From JADJOY01 sp016713535 [NCBI: Deltaproteobacteria bacterium] (GTDB lineage Bacteria; JADJOY01), in the NCBI GenBank assembly GCA_016713535.1, contig JADJOY010000030.1, positions 76,602-140,601 on the forward strand: a stretch of DNA of 64,000 bases. The letters are read 5' to 3'. The notes beneath the pieces were generated by a model. It was given only the letters and a program-made list of their open reading frames with translations, made no database searches and had not been told where the DNA came from. Both the position numbers and the translations under genes were made by a program. The first letter of the stretch is position 1. Each line of letters opens with the position of its first letter. Positions 55,511 through 64,000 of this stretch are shown here, one piece after another.

Positions 55511-55693
55511 ATGGCCGAGACCCCCACGACGCCGCCCTGCCCGGAGTGCGGCAGTACCAACGTCGGGCCCTTCAGCAAGACCCTCGCGAAGCAACGTCCG
55601 CGCGACAAGACCGTGCGGATCCATCGCTGGGTCTGCCGGGCGTGCTCGCACCAGTGGTCGGACGAGTCGCGCGACGAGCGCCGTGGGGGGTGA
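55511..55693 (+). CDS. Small zinc-ribbon protein
   Basis: 60 residues from ATG 55511. Two Cys pairs, CPECGS and CRACSH, about 35 residues apart form a zinc ribbon, separated by a basic stretch (LAKQRPRDKTVRIHRW). Fits a nucleic-acid- or protein-binding small factor. Its stop is three bases from the next ATG, so it is co-transcribed with the DUF4112 gene. Confidence 0.7.
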   Translation: MAETPTTPPCPECGSTNVGPFSKTLAKQRPRDKTVRIHRWVCRACSHQWSDESRDERRGG

Positions 55694-55695
55694 GC

Positions 55696-56169
55696 ATGGG
55701 CCCCAGCCAGGCGCGTGAGCTCGCCGCGACGCTCGCCGACCTGCTCGATCGGCGCTTCCGGCTCCCCGGCACGGACGTCCGGGTCGGCATCGATCCGCTG
55801 CTCGGCCTGATCCCGGGCGCGGGCGACGCGATCGCCGGAGTCCTCGGCTCGTTCATCGTGTACGTGGCCGCGGCGCAAGGCGTGCCGCGGATCACGCTGG
55901 TGCGAATGGCGCTCAACATCGCGCTCAACGGATTGCTCGGCGCGATCCCGGTCGCCGGCGATCTGTTCTCGTTCTGGTTCAAGAGCAACGTCCGCAACCT
56001 CGAGCTGCTCGAGCGCCACGCGCCGCTCGCCGGGCAGGGGCCGACGGCGCCCGACTGGGGCTTCGTGCTCGGACTGCTGGTCGTGCTGGCGGCGCTCGTC
56101 GCGGGCTCGATCGCCGCGCTGGTGTGGTTCGTGAAGCTCCTCTGGTACGCGCTTCCCGCCGGGAGCTGA
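55696..56169 (+). CDS. DUF4112 membrane protein
   Basis: 157 residues from ATG 55696, with GGGGGG just upstream. Begins ARELAATLADLLDRRFRLPGT, then the family core VRVGIDPLLGLIPGAGDAIAG, VPRITLVRMALNIALNGLLG and IPVAGDLFSFWFKSN with its paired GxxPxxGD motifs. It ends in a long hydrophobic helix (VLGLLVVLAALVAGSIAALVW). Function of DUF4112 is unknown. It sits in a run of small same-strand genes (55.3-57.2 kb). Confidence 0.88.
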   Translation: MGPSQARELAATLADLLDRRFRLPGTDVRVGIDPLLGLIPGAGDAIAGVLGSFIVYVAAAQGVPRITLVRMALNIALNGLLGAIPVAGDLFSFWFKSNVRNLELLERHAPLAGQGPTAPDWGFVLGLLVVLAALVAGSIAALVWFVKLLWYALPAGS

Positions 56170-56174
56170 GCCGC

Positions 56175-56639
56175 ATGGCCACGACCGTCGTTCGGCAGCA
56201 CGTGAAGGCGCCGCGCGCGCGGGTCTATCGCGCGCTCCTCGACGCCGGCGACGTGGCGCGGTGGATGGTGCCGGACGGGATGTCGAGCCACGTGCACGTG
56301 TTCGAGCCCCGTGTGGGTGGGGCGTTCCGGATCTCGCTCACCTACGAGACGATGGAAGGGCAGGGGAAGACCACGCCTCACACCGACACGCACCACGGAC
56401 GCTTCGTGGCGCTGGTGCCGGATCGGGAGGTCGTCGAGGTCGTGGAGTTCGAGAGCGACGACGTCTCGATGCGAGGCAAGATGACGATCTCGATCTCGCT
56501 CGCGGACGGAGCGCACGGCGGGACCGACGTCGCGGCGATCCACGCGGGTCTGCCGGGTGGTGTGTCGCCCGCCGACAACGAGACCGGCTGGCGGATGGCC
56601 CTGGCCAAGCTCGCCGATCTGGTCGAGGCCGGAGCATGA
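56175..56639 (+). CDS. SRPBCC/AHSA1-type protein
   Basis: 154 residues from ATG 56175, five bases after the DUF4112 stop. START-like helix-grip pattern: VVRQHVKAPRARVYRALLDA, DVARWMVPDGMSSHVHVFEP, GGAFRISLTYE, THHGRFVALVPDREVVEVVE, and a C-terminal helix NETGWRMALAKLADLVE. It matches activator-of-Hsp90-like (AHSA1) polyketide-cyclase-fold proteins that bind small hydrophobic ligands. Ligand unknown. Confidence 0.85.
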   Translation: MATTVVRQHVKAPRARVYRALLDAGDVARWMVPDGMSSHVHVFEPRVGGAFRISLTYETMEGQGKTTPHTDTHHGRFVALVPDREVVEVVEFESDDVSMRGKMTISISLADGAHGGTDVAAIHAGLPGGVSPADNETGWRMALAKLADLVEAGA

Positions 56640-56658
56640 GCCGAGCCGGGGTCGGCGC

Positions 56659-57246
56659 ATGAGCGGCCGCGGCGCGCCGGGCTCGCCGCTCGATCCCTTC
56701 ATCCCGCGGCCCGACGTGCGCGAGCGCTTCGAGATCGAGGTCCGGGCGCCGGCGGAGCGCGTGCTCGCCGCCGCCACCACCTTCGATCTCCAGTCGCCCC
56801 TCGCCATCCGCGCGATCTTCCGCGCCCGTGAGATCGTCATGGGCGCCGCGCCGGCGCCGCCGCGTGAGCCGAAGGGGCTGCTCGACGAGCTGCGCGGGCT
56901 CGGCTGGGGCGTGTTGCAGGAAGTTCCGGGGCGGTTCGTGGTGTGTGGCGCGTGGTGCGAGCCGTGGCGCGCCGACGTCCGCTTCCACGCCATTCCGTCC
57001 GCCGACTTCGCCGCGTACGCCGAGCCCGAGCGGGTGAAGATCGCGTGGACGCTCGAGGCGGAGCCGCTCGCGCCGGACCGCACGCGCTTCGGCCACGAGA
57101 CCCGCGTGGTCGCCACCGACGAGGCCGCGCGACGTCGCTTTCGCGGCTACTGGAGGTGGGCGCGCTTCGGCATCATCTCCATCCGCTTGCTGCTCATGCC
57201 GGCCGTGCGCCGCGCCGCCGAGCGCGAGTGGCGGGGGCATCGCTGA
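56659..57246 (+). CDS. SRPBCC-like protein (second copy)
   Basis: 195 residues from ATG 56659, 20 bp after the AHSA1-type gene. The body fits a larger SRPBCC fold: RFEIEVRAPAERVLAAATTF, FVVCGAWCEPWRADVRF, ERVKIAWTLEAEPL, TRFGHETRVVATDEAARRRF, and a final helix ISIRLLLMPAVRRAAERE. No catalytic residue can be assigned. The pair of ligand-binding folds suggests linked duties. Confidence 0.75.
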   Translation: MSGRGAPGSPLDPFIPRPDVRERFEIEVRAPAERVLAAATTFDLQSPLAIRAIFRAREIVMGAAPAPPREPKGLLDELRGLGWGVLQEVPGRFVVCGAWCEPWRADVRFHAIPSADFAAYAEPERVKIAWTLEAEPLAPDRTRFGHETRVVATDEAARRRFRGYWRWARFGIISIRLLLMPAVRRAAEREWRGHR

Positions 57247-57334
57247 CGAAGGGTTCGAAGGCGTGGCGGGCAGGCGCCTCCGGCGCCGTGCTCCGTCGGC
57301 GCCGCGGCGCGTCTCCTGTAAGCTCGCCGCCGCC

Positions 57335-58096
57335 ATGAGCCCCGTGTCGTGTCACGGCTCCCAGCGGACCCGCGCCTTCGGAGAGCTGGTGCTCGGCGCC
57401 GAGCCGCGGATCGTGGCCGTCGTGGCCGCGCCCGACGTGGCGGCGACCGCGCGGCGGGCGCGCGAGCAGGGCGCCGATGTGATCGAGGTGCGCCTCGACC
57501 GGGACCCCGAGCTGAGCGCGGACCGCGCGCGTGCGGCGCTGCGGGCCGCCCGGGAGGCCGCGGGGCTGCCACTCGTGGCGACGATCCGCCTCGCGAGCGA
57601 GCTCGGTGAGTGGAGTCGTCCCGACGCCGAACGGCTGCCGATCTTCGAGGTGGCCGCGGCCGAGGCGGAGCTGGTCGACGTGGAGCTCGCCGCGCGGGAA
57701 ATTCGCGCGCAGGTGGTGGCGCTGGCGCGCCGCAACGGGCGCGGCGTGATCCTCTCGCACCACGATGTCCGCGAGACTCCCGCCACCGCGGTGCTCGCCG
57801 CGCTCGCCGCCGAGGCGGTCGAGGAGGTCGGCGCGGACGTGTTCAAGGTCTGCCCGATGGCGCGTGGGCCGCTCGACGTCGCGCGCTTGCTCTCGTTCGT
57901 GCAGGAATTCCGGGATCGCTACGAGCGCGCCCAGGTCGTCGGCATGGCGCTCGGCGCCGAGGGCTCGATCAGCCGCGTCATGGGGCCGGTGTTCGGCTCG
58001 TGCCTGACCTACGGCTTCGTCGAGGGCGACGCTCCCGCGGCCCCCGGCCAGCTCCCGATCCGCGAGCTGCGCGAGCGCTACGCGCGCGGGGTCTGA
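57335..58096 (+). CDS. aroD: Type I 3-dehydroquinate dehydratase
   Basis: 253 residues from ATG 57335. Dehydrates 3-dehydroquinate to 3-dehydroshikimate in the shikimate pathway through a Schiff base. Seen: [14 protein letters not shown] (substrate-binding Glu/Arg), [23 protein letters not shown] with the catalytic His pair 142-143, and VFKVCPMA with the Schiff-base Lys171, agreeing with E. coli His143 and Lys170. The end [20 protein letters not shown] closes the barrel. No other aromatic-pathway gene is adjacent. It may be co-transcribed with kptA 31 bp downstream. Confidence 0.93.
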   Translation: MSPVSCHGSQRTRAFGELVLGAEPRIVAVVAAPDVAATARRAREQGADVIEVRLDRDPELSADRARAALRAAREAAGLPLVATIRLASELGEWSRPDAERLPIFEVAAAEAELVDVELAAREIRAQVVALARRNGRGVILSHHDVRETPATAVLAALAAEAVEEVGADVFKVCPMARGPLDVARLLSFVQEFRDRYERAQVVGMALGAEGSISRVMGPVFGSCLTYGFVEGDAPAAPGQLPIRELRERYARGV

Positions 58097-58127
58097 CCTG
58101 GCCGCGGGGATCGCGGCGATCACGCCT

Positions 58128-58682
58128 GTGGACGCCGAGCTCGCGCGCATCAGCAAGTTCCTGAGCTTGGTGCTGCGCCATCGGCCCGAGGTGATCGGGC
58201 TGCGTCTCGACGAGCGCGGGTGGGTGGACGTGGACGAGCTGCTCCGGTGCGCGAGCGAGCACGGGCGTCCACTCAGCCGCGACACCCTCGACGCGGTGGT
58301 CGCGACCAACGACAAGCAGCGCTTCGCGTTCAGCGACGACCGGACGCGGATCCGGGCCAGCCAGGGGCACTCGCTCGCCGTCGACCTCGCCCTCGAGGCG
58401 CGTGAGCCGCCCGAAGTGCTCTTCCACGGCACCGCCACCCGCTTTCTTGCGGCGATCCTCGCGCAGGGGCTGACGGCTCGCACCCGCCAGCACGTCCACC
58501 TCTCGCGCGACGTCGAGACCGCGACCCAGGTCGGCGCCCGCCACGGTCAGCCCGTCGTGCTGCGGGTCGCCGCCGGCGCCATGTTCCGCGCCGGCGCCCT
58601 CTTCTTCCTGTCCGCCAACGGCGTGTGGCTCACGAACCGAGTGGCGCCCGAGCACCTCGCGCTCGAGCGGGGCCGGCACTGA
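58128..58682 (+). CDS. kptA: RNA 2'-phosphotransferase (Tpt1/KptA)
   Basis: 184 residues from GTG 58128. Family signature: [22 protein letters not shown] with the catalytic Arg/His, [18 protein letters not shown] (second Arg/His set) and [11 protein letters not shown]. Uses NAD+ to remove an internal RNA 2'-phosphate, making ADP-ribose 1'',2''-cyclic phosphate; several bacterial KptA enzymes can also ADP-ribosylate 5'-phosphate ends of RNA. Most bacteria lack tRNA splicing that leaves 2'-phosphates, so the natural role is unclear. Next to an antitoxin/toxin pair and an ADP-ribosylglycohydrolase. Confidence 0.92.
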   Translation: MDAELARISKFLSLVLRHRPEVIGLRLDERGWVDVDELLRCASEHGRPLSRDTLDAVVATNDKQRFAFSDDRTRIRASQGHSLAVDLALEAREPPEVLFHGTATRFLAAILAQGLTARTRQHVHLSRDVETATQVGARHGQPVVLRVAAGAMFRAGALFFLSANGVWLTNRVAPEHLALERGRH

Positions 58683-58712
58683 TCCGGGCGCATTGCGGCA
58701 CGCCAATCGAGT

Positions 58713-58962
<250 letters not shown>

Positions 58963-58974
58963 AGGGCGTCCGGC

Positions 58975-59360
58975 GTGTTCCTCCTCGATACCTGCGCGCT
59001 GTTGTGGCTCGCGTCGGGCGATCGCGCGCTCTCGAAGGCGGCCCGGGAAGCGATCGGGGCGCCCAACGCGCCGCTTTCGTGTCGGCGATCTCGGCCTTCG
59101 AGATCGGCATCAAGGAGCGACGCGGCGCGCTCGCGCTACCGCTCGCGGCCGATCGCTGGTACGTCCGCGCGCTCGCTCACCACGGGGTGGAAGAGATCGC
59201 GGTCGACAGCGCCATCGCTCTGCGTTCCACCCGGTTGCCGCCCCTCCATGCGGATCCGTGTGATCGAATCATCGTCGCCACGGCGCTGCGCGATCACCTC
59301 GCAGTCCTGACACCCGATGCGCTGATCCGCCGCTACCCGGGCGTCACCACGCTGTGGTGA
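58975..59360 (+). CDS. PIN-domain toxin (VapC-like), one frame break
   Basis: GTG 58975. FLLDTCALLWLASGDRALS carries the first PIN acidic residue. The frame breaks near 59,078 (GCGCCGCTTTCGTG), and the rest, FVSAISAFEIGIKERRGALAL with the second acidic residue, HADPCDRIIVATALRDHLAVLT with the third (DP, D), continues in another frame to TGA 59360. One-base correction gives about 128 residues. PIN toxins cut RNA. The break means the toxin is inactive if real, or a sequencing indel like many others here. The stop overlaps the next gene's GTG. Confidence 0.85.
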
Positions 59361-60310
59361 GCCTCAGCCGATCGCCGGCACTGCTTGCCGACCGCCTCAT
59401 CGGCTGCCTCGTGGGCGGCGCGATCGGTGATGCGTGGGGCTTCCCGCACGAAGGCTCGGCCATCCCGGCCGCGGTCGGTCCGTATCCGGTTGGTCCGTTC
59501 TCGGACGAGACCCAACTCGTCATGGCCACCTGCGACGCGATCATTCGAAGCGGGCGCGTGGATCCGGCAGAGATCGCGGACCGCATGGTCCTCCGCTTCG
59601 GGCGTCACGCGATCCCCGGGCTCGGCGCGAGCACGCTCCAGGCCCTGCGCAACCTCGAGGCCGGAGCCCACTGGGCGCTGGCGGGCGCGCGCGGCGACCG
59701 TGCGGCGGGGAACGGCCCGGCGACGCGGATCGCGCCGCTCGCGTACCTCCTCGATCCCGAGGTGCGGGCCGATCGGGATCGGATCCGCGACGTGTGCCGG
59801 ATCACGCACCACCACGAGCAGGCGTACGCGGGCGCCCTCGCGATGATCCTCGCGATCCGCTGGGCTGCCTCGGTCGAGGCCCACGCCGCGGAGCCGCTCG
59901 TTCGGCACGTGGCGGACCGCCTCCCCGACTGCGCGGTGCGGGACCGTTTGCACGAGCTCGAGCCCCTCGATCCTCTGCTTCCACCCCGTGAGGTCGCGGC
60001 GCGTTTCGGCGCCAGCGGGCACGTCGCAGAGTCGGTGCCGCTCGCCCTCTTCAGTGCGCAGGGCGCCCACGAGCGGCCGTTCGCCGAGGTGGTCCGGGCC
60101 GCGATCGAGGCCGGTGGCGACGCCGACAGCATCGGCTCGATGGTCGGCCAGATCGCCGGCGCGGCGGTGGGCATCCAGTCGATTCCGGCCCGGCTGCGGG
60201 ACCGAATCCCCGACATCGCCAGGGTGCACGACTTTGCCGTGGCGCTCGCTCGGGTAGCGCAGGGCGACCCCGGGATCCCGCCCGATCCCCCGGTCCCCGG
60301 ACACCCGTGA
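59357..60310 (+). CDS. ADP-ribosylglycohydrolase (DraG-type)
   Basis: 317 residues from GTG 59357, whose GTGA overlaps the toxin's stop (GTG 59354 is equally open). Metal-site motifs: LIGCLVGGAIGDAWGFPHEG at the N-terminus, GPFSDETQLVMATC (DET), and AIEAGGDADSIGSMVGQIAGA (GGDxDS) near the C-terminus. HHHEQAYAGAL sits in the middle. These Mg-dependent enzymes remove ADP-ribose from protein, DNA or RNA modifications. Its coupling to the toxin-antitoxin pair and closeness to KptA, an enzyme that transfers ADP-ribose, suggest a shared theme. The target is unknown. Confidence 0.88.
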   Translation: MSLSRSPALLADRLIGCLVGGAIGDAWGFPHEGSAIPAAVGPYPVGPFSDETQLVMATCDAIIRSGRVDPAEIADRMVLRFGRHAIPGLGASTLQALRNLEAGAHWALAGARGDRAAGNGPATRIAPLAYLLDPEVRADRDRIRDVCRITHHHEQAYAGALAMILAIRWAASVEAHAAEPLVRHVADRLPDCAVRDRLHELEPLDPLLPPREVAARFGASGHVAESVPLALFSAQGAHERPFAEVVRAAIEAGGDADSIGSMVGQIAGAAVGIQSIPARLRDRIPDIARVHDFAVALARVAQGDPGIPPDPPVPGHP

Positions 60311-60389
60311 CGCGGGGGCGTCAGCGGGCGCTAGACTCGACCGGACGAGCCGCGGCGACCCTCGCCGCGGCGTTCCCGGGAGATCGACC

Positions 60390-61022
60390 GTGTCCTGGCA
60401 CGTGTGGCTGCTGTTCGTGGTGACCGAGACGGCGCTGTGCTTCACGCCGGGGCCGGCGGTGCTCTTGGTGGTGTCGACGGCGATGAGCCACGGCTTCCGC
60501 CCCGGCGTGAAGTCGTCGCTCGGGATCCTGACCGCCAACGCGCTCTACTTCTTCCTCTCGGCGCTGGGCGTCGGCGCGGTGCTGGTCGCGTCGACGCGGC
60601 TCTTCCTGGCGCTCAAGTGGCTGGGCGCGGGCTACCTGATCTACCTCGGCGCGAAGATGCTGCTGTCGCGCGAGGCGGTGATGTTCCAGGCCGAGGACGA
60701 GGTGCGCCAGGCGCCCCGTCCGCCGCGCGGCGGGTTCTACCTGCGCGGGCTGGTGGTGCAGGGCGCGAGCCCCAAGGCGCTGATCTTCTTCACCGCGCTC
60801 CTGCCGCAGTTCATCGACGCACAGAGCGCGGTGGGCCTGCAGGTGGCGATCCTCGGCATCACCTCGGTGCTGATCGAGGTGTGCGTGTTGGTGCTCTACT
60901 CGGCGCTCGCGGTGCGCGCGCGCCGGCTCGCGGGGTCGCGCTACGCCGACCTCTTCGAGCGCCTCGGCGGCGGCTTCCTGATCGCCGCGGGTGCCAGGCT
61001 CGCGGCGCTGACGCGGCCCTGA
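60390..61022 (+). CDS. LysE/RhtB-family exporter
   Basis: 210 residues from GTG 60390, with GGGAGA about 9 bases upstream. Six-helix transporter with FTPGPAVLLVVSTAMSHGFRPG, the family's GPA motif, then SSLGILTANALYFFLSALGVG, FLALKWLGAGYLIYLGAKMLL and GASPKALIFFTALLPQFI. Exports amino acids or homoserine lactone-like compounds. Substrate unknown. Convergent with the reductase gene. Confidence 0.9.
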   Translation: MSWHVWLLFVVTETALCFTPGPAVLLVVSTAMSHGFRPGVKSSLGILTANALYFFLSALGVGAVLVASTRLFLALKWLGAGYLIYLGAKMLLSREAVMFQAEDEVRQAPRPPRGGFYLRGLVVQGASPKALIFFTALLPQFIDAQSAVGLQVAILGITSVLIEVCVLVLYSALAVRARRLAGSRYADLFERLGGGFLIAAGARLAALTRP

Positions 61023-61045
61023 GCGGCGCCCGTCACCGCGGCGCT

Positions 61046-63071
61046 CTAGAGCCGCGCGGCGAGCAGCGTGCCCTGACGGATCGCGCGCTTGGCGTCGAGC
61101 TCGACGGCGACGTCGGCGCCGCCGATCACGTGGTAGCGCGGGTCGCTGGGTGTGCCGTCGGCGCCGGCCGGTAGCAGATCGCGCACCGACTCCTGCCCGG
61201 CGCACACGATCACGCTGTCGACCGGGATCGTCTGCGTCTCATCGTCGTAGCGGATGCGGAGCCCGGCGTCGTCGACGCGCAGGTACTCGACGCCCCCGAG
61301 CATGCGCACGCCTTCGCGAGCGAGGTCGAGCCGGTGCGCCCACCCGCTGGTCTTGCCGGGGCCGGCGCCCATCGAGCGCGTGGCGGGCTTGCGCTGGAGC
61401 AGCCAGATCTCGCGGCGCGGCGTGCGCGGCGCGGGCTCGCCGAGGCCGCCCTCTCGAGACACCGCGGGGTCGATCCCCCACGCCTTCTCGAAGTGCTCGG
61501 TGGTCTCGTTCGGGTCGTGGAGCAGGAACGCGCACACGTCGACGCCGATCCCGCCGGCGCCGATCACGGCCACCCGCCGTCCGACCGGCCGCCGCTCGCG
61601 CAGCACGTCCGTGTAGAGGAGCACCTTGGGGTGATCGAGGCCCTCGATCCGCGGCCGGCGCGGGACCACGCCGGTGGCGATCACGATCGCGTCGAAGCCG
61701 CCTTCGAGGTCGCGCGCGGTCGCCTTGGCGCCGAGCCTCACCTCGACGCCGGTGCGAGCGAGCCGGGTCTCGAAGTAGCGGATGGTCTCGCGGAACTCCT
61801 CCTTGCCGGGGACCGCCGCCGCCATCCGGAACTGGCCGCCGATCGCGGTGTCGGCCTCGAAGAGCGTGACCCGGTGGCCGCGCTCGGCGGCGGTGGTCGC
61901 GGCGGCGAGCCCGGCCATGCCCGCGCCCACCACCGCGATCTTGCGCGGCGTGCGGGCGGGCGCGATCACCAGCTCGGTCTCGTGGCACGCGCGCGGGTTC
62001 ACCAGGCACGAGCAGCGCTTGTAGACGAACGCGTGATCGAGGCACGCCTGGTTGCAGGCGATGCAGGTGTTGATCTCGTCGGCCCGGCCGGCCGCCGCCT
62101 TGGTCACGAACTCCGGGTCGGCGAGCAGCGGGCGCGCCATCGAGACGAGGTCGGCGTCGCCGCTCGCCACGATCTCCTCGGCGACCTCCGGGGTGTTGAT
62201 GCGGTTCGACGCGCACACCGGGATCGAGAGCTCGCGCTTGATGCGCGCGGTCACGCCGCGGAAGGCCGCGCGCGGCACCGACGTGACGATCGTGGGGACG
62301 CGCGCCTCGTGCCAGCCGATGCCGGTGTTGAGCAGGTTCACGCCCGCCGCCTCGAGCGCCTTGGCGGCGACGACGATCTCGTCCCAGGTGTTGCCGCCCT
62401 CGACGAGGTCGAGGAGCGAGAGCCGGTAGATCACCAGGAAGTCCCCGCCCGTGGCCGCGCGCACCGCCTTGACGATCTCGGCCGGCAGTCGCACGCGGTT
62501 CTCGATCGGCCCGCCCCACTCGTCGGTGCGGCGGTTCACGCGCCTGCACAGGAACTGGTTGAGCAGGTAGCCCTCGCTGCCCATGATCTCGACGCCGTCG
62601 TACCCGGCGTCGCGCGCGAGCGAGGCGCACCGCGCGTAGTCGGCGATGGTCGGAGCGGATCTGGCGCGCGGTCAGCGCCCGCGGCGTGAACGGGTTGATC
62701 GGCGACTTCACGCGCGACGCCGACACCTGGAACGGGTGGTAGCCGTAGCGCCCCGCGTGCAGGATCTGCATCGCGATGCGCCCGCCGGCCTCGTGGACGG
62801 CGCGGGTCACGCGCCGATGGCTGAGCACGTCGAGGCGGTTCCGCATCGAGCCCGCGCCGGGCAGCAGCCAGCCGCGCCGGTTCGGCGCGATGCCGCCGGT
62901 GATCGAGAGCGCGACACCGCCGCGCGCCCGCTCGGCGAAGTACGCGGCGAGCTTGGGGTGGTGGAAGAATCGGTCCTCGAGCCCGGTGTGCATCGAGCCC
63001 ATCACCACGCGGTTCGGAAGCCGGAGGGGGCCGACGTCGATGGGTGAGAGCAGGTGCGGGTAGGGCGACAT
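61046..63071 (-). CDS. FadH-type NADH:flavin oxidoreductase/2,4-dienoyl-CoA reductase, one frame break
   Basis: About 675 residues from ATG 63071. The N-terminal OYE barrel: LLSPIDVGPLRLPNRVVMGSMHTGLED, MQILHAGRYGYHPFQVS. The frame breaks near 62,645-62,655 (LTARQIRS). The continuation DGVEIMGSEGYLLNQFLCRRVNRRTD-type block, NRIN, then the 4Fe-4S site CIACNQACLDHAFVYKRCSC, is in the next frame. Two dinucleotide folds follow: KIAVVGAGMAGLAAATTAAERG and RRVAVIGAGGIGVDVCAF. This is the 2,4-dienoyl-CoA reductase architecture, used in unsaturated fatty acid oxidation. The family also includes trimethylamine dehydrogenase and bile-acid enzymes, so the substrate is open. Confidence 0.88.
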
Positions 63072-63174
63072 GGGAGGCGCTCCTCGAGAGCTCGCGACCG
63101 GCGCGATCTGAACGGTGTCGAGCTCGAGGCTAGCCCGATGTGCTCACGAATCCTCGTCGGTGCTCCGTCACCGA

Positions 63175-63500
63175 CCCGCTGCTGGAGGGTCACGGGGCTT
63201 CGCCCCTGCTTCGTCGCCGACCCCAGGGTAGGGTTGGGGCGGCCGACGAAGCGGCCGCCCTCCAGCCGATCGTGCTCGAGATCGGTGGAGCGTCGGTGCT
63301 CCGTCGCCGACCTGCGGGCGGGCACGGGGCCCGCCCCTACGATGACGGTATCGCGCGCCGTTCGCCGCCAGCACGATCCCGGAGGGGCACGCGTCGCGTG
63401 CCCGGCGATACGAGGAATCGCCCGCATCGCCGATCGCACGGATCATGGTCAGTCGCGATCGGACTCGGGCGGCCGACGAAGCGGCCGCCCTCCAACGCCC
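63175..63500. repeat. Intergenic string of hairpin modules
   Basis: About 330 bp of back-to-back inverted repeats: GTCACGGGGC-TTC-GCCCCTG, GGGGCGGCCGACGAAGCGGCCGCC (twice, near 63,237 and 63,468), GAGCGTCGGTGCTCCGTCGCC, GGCGGGCACGGGGCCCGCC, GGCACGCGTCGCGTGCCC. No gene. These lie upstream of the reductase gene and downstream of the LOG gene, both on the minus strand. Confidence 0.75.
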
Positions 63501-63502
63501 CG

Positions 63503-64000
63503 CTACGTCTCGTCCCGGTCGAGCCACTTCTCCACGTGGGGCGGGCGGTGCGCGCGTAGGCGCGCCAGGAGCCGCGCCGCGTCGGTTTCCACGAGCAGCG
63601 CGTCGCGGTGCTGGGCGTGGAGCAGCTCGCTCGTGACGGCGCCGTCGAGGAGCTCGACGAGCGGCCGGTAGTAGCCCTCGACGTCGAGGATCCCGCACGG
63701 CTTGGCGTGGATGCCGAGCTGGCCCCAGGTGAGCGTCTCGAAGAGCTCCTCGAAGGTGCCGATCCCGCCGGGCAGCGCCACGAACGCATCCGAGAGCTCG
63801 TGCATGAGCTGCTTCCTCTCGTGCATCGAGTCGACGACGCGCAGCTCGCTCAGCCCGAAGTGGGCGACCTCGCGCTCGACGAGCGAGCGCGGGATCACGC
63901 CGATCACGCGCCCGCCCGCCTCGAGCACCGCGTCCGCGAGCACGCCCATCAGACCGACGTTGCCGCCGCCGTAGACCAGCTCCAGCCCGTCGGCGACGAG
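63503..64000 (-). CDS. LOG/YgdH-family Rossmann-fold protein (truncated by window edge)
   Basis: 166 codons visible; the frame is open through the right edge, so the N-terminus is outside. GLELVYGGGNVGLMGVLADAVLEAGGRVIGVIP includes the nucleotide-binding loop, then PGGIGTFEELFETLTWGQL, the PGGxGTxxE motif. Members are cytokinin-activating 5'-monophosphate phosphoribohydrolases (LOG) or related nucleotide 5'-monophosphate nucleosidases, formerly called lysine decarboxylases. The C-terminus (RAHRPPHVEKWLDRDET) is normal. Confidence 0.9.
   Translation of the reverse strand, partial: LVADGLELVYGGGNVGLMGVLADAVLEAGGRVIGVIPRSLVEREVAHFGLSELRVVDSMHERKQLMHELSDAFVALPGGIGTFEELFETLTWGQLGIHAKPCGILDVEGYYRPLVELLDGAVTSELLHAQHRDALLVETDAARLLARLRAHRPPHVEKWLDRDET

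Overview
The window is about 72% G+C, densely packed on both strands. It reads like a chromosomal segment of a Myxococcota or other deltaproteobacteria-like organism. Pointers are a very large Ser/Thr kinase fused to an AAA ATPase, many exported glycosidases and lipoproteins with Gly-rich linkers, a MYXO-CTERM-like tail, a mevalonate-pathway HMG-CoA synthase, and a cycloeucalenol-isomerase-like sterol enzyme. The placement is inference; no rRNA or other marker gene is present.

Layout. 1-5.2 kb: end of a radical SAM gene, a TVP38/DedA membrane protein, MvaS, a stand-alone CTP-synthase-type amidotransferase and the cycloeucalenol isomerase homologue. 5.5-12.4 kb: a CBS protein, an endoglycoceramidase-like GH5 lipoprotein, a fused rRNA methyltransferase/pseudouridine synthase, a YihY membrane protein and GlgC. 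12.5-14.35 kb: a tandem array of about six copies of a roughly 384-bp GC-rich composite repeat. 14.4-17.0 kb: a radical SAM/DUF2344 fusion. 17.3-21.5 kb: a TPR gene translationally coupled to a RhuM gene, flanked by two direct repeats of about 400 bp. 21.6-26.6 kb: a frameshift-rich stretch (uncharacterised gene, FGE-like lipoprotein, SDR, histone-H1-like/VOC protein, MaoC hydratase, CoA ester lyase). 27-36 kb: GTPase-like protein, GNAT, TolB-like lipoprotein, TPR protein, GH92 mannosidase, FadL-type porin, Rieske protein. 36.6-44.1 kb: a tightly overlapping six-gene operon (polyprenyl synthase, two unknown proteins, a CrtC/AttH-type lipocalin-fold protein, an SCP2-like protein and a 1,147-residue FAD enzyme) that looks like an undescribed isoprenoid pathway. 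44-54 kb: the giant kinase, a GH39-like glycosidase, and a methylcrotonyl/geranyl-CoA-type carboxylase set. 54-64 kb: a degenerate REC-PilZ protein, small genes, AroD, a KptA/Phd/PIN/ADP-ribosylglycohydrolase cluster, a LysE exporter, a FadH-type reductase and a LOG-family gene running off the right edge.

Two patterns run through the whole window. First, families of short GC-rich hairpins fill most intergenic gaps, build the tandem array and have entered at least two coding regions. Second, at least a dozen conserved genes carry single-base frame breaks, several at G/C homopolymers. That points to uncorrected indels in the assembly more than to real gene decay, so most 'broken' genes here are probably intact in the organism.
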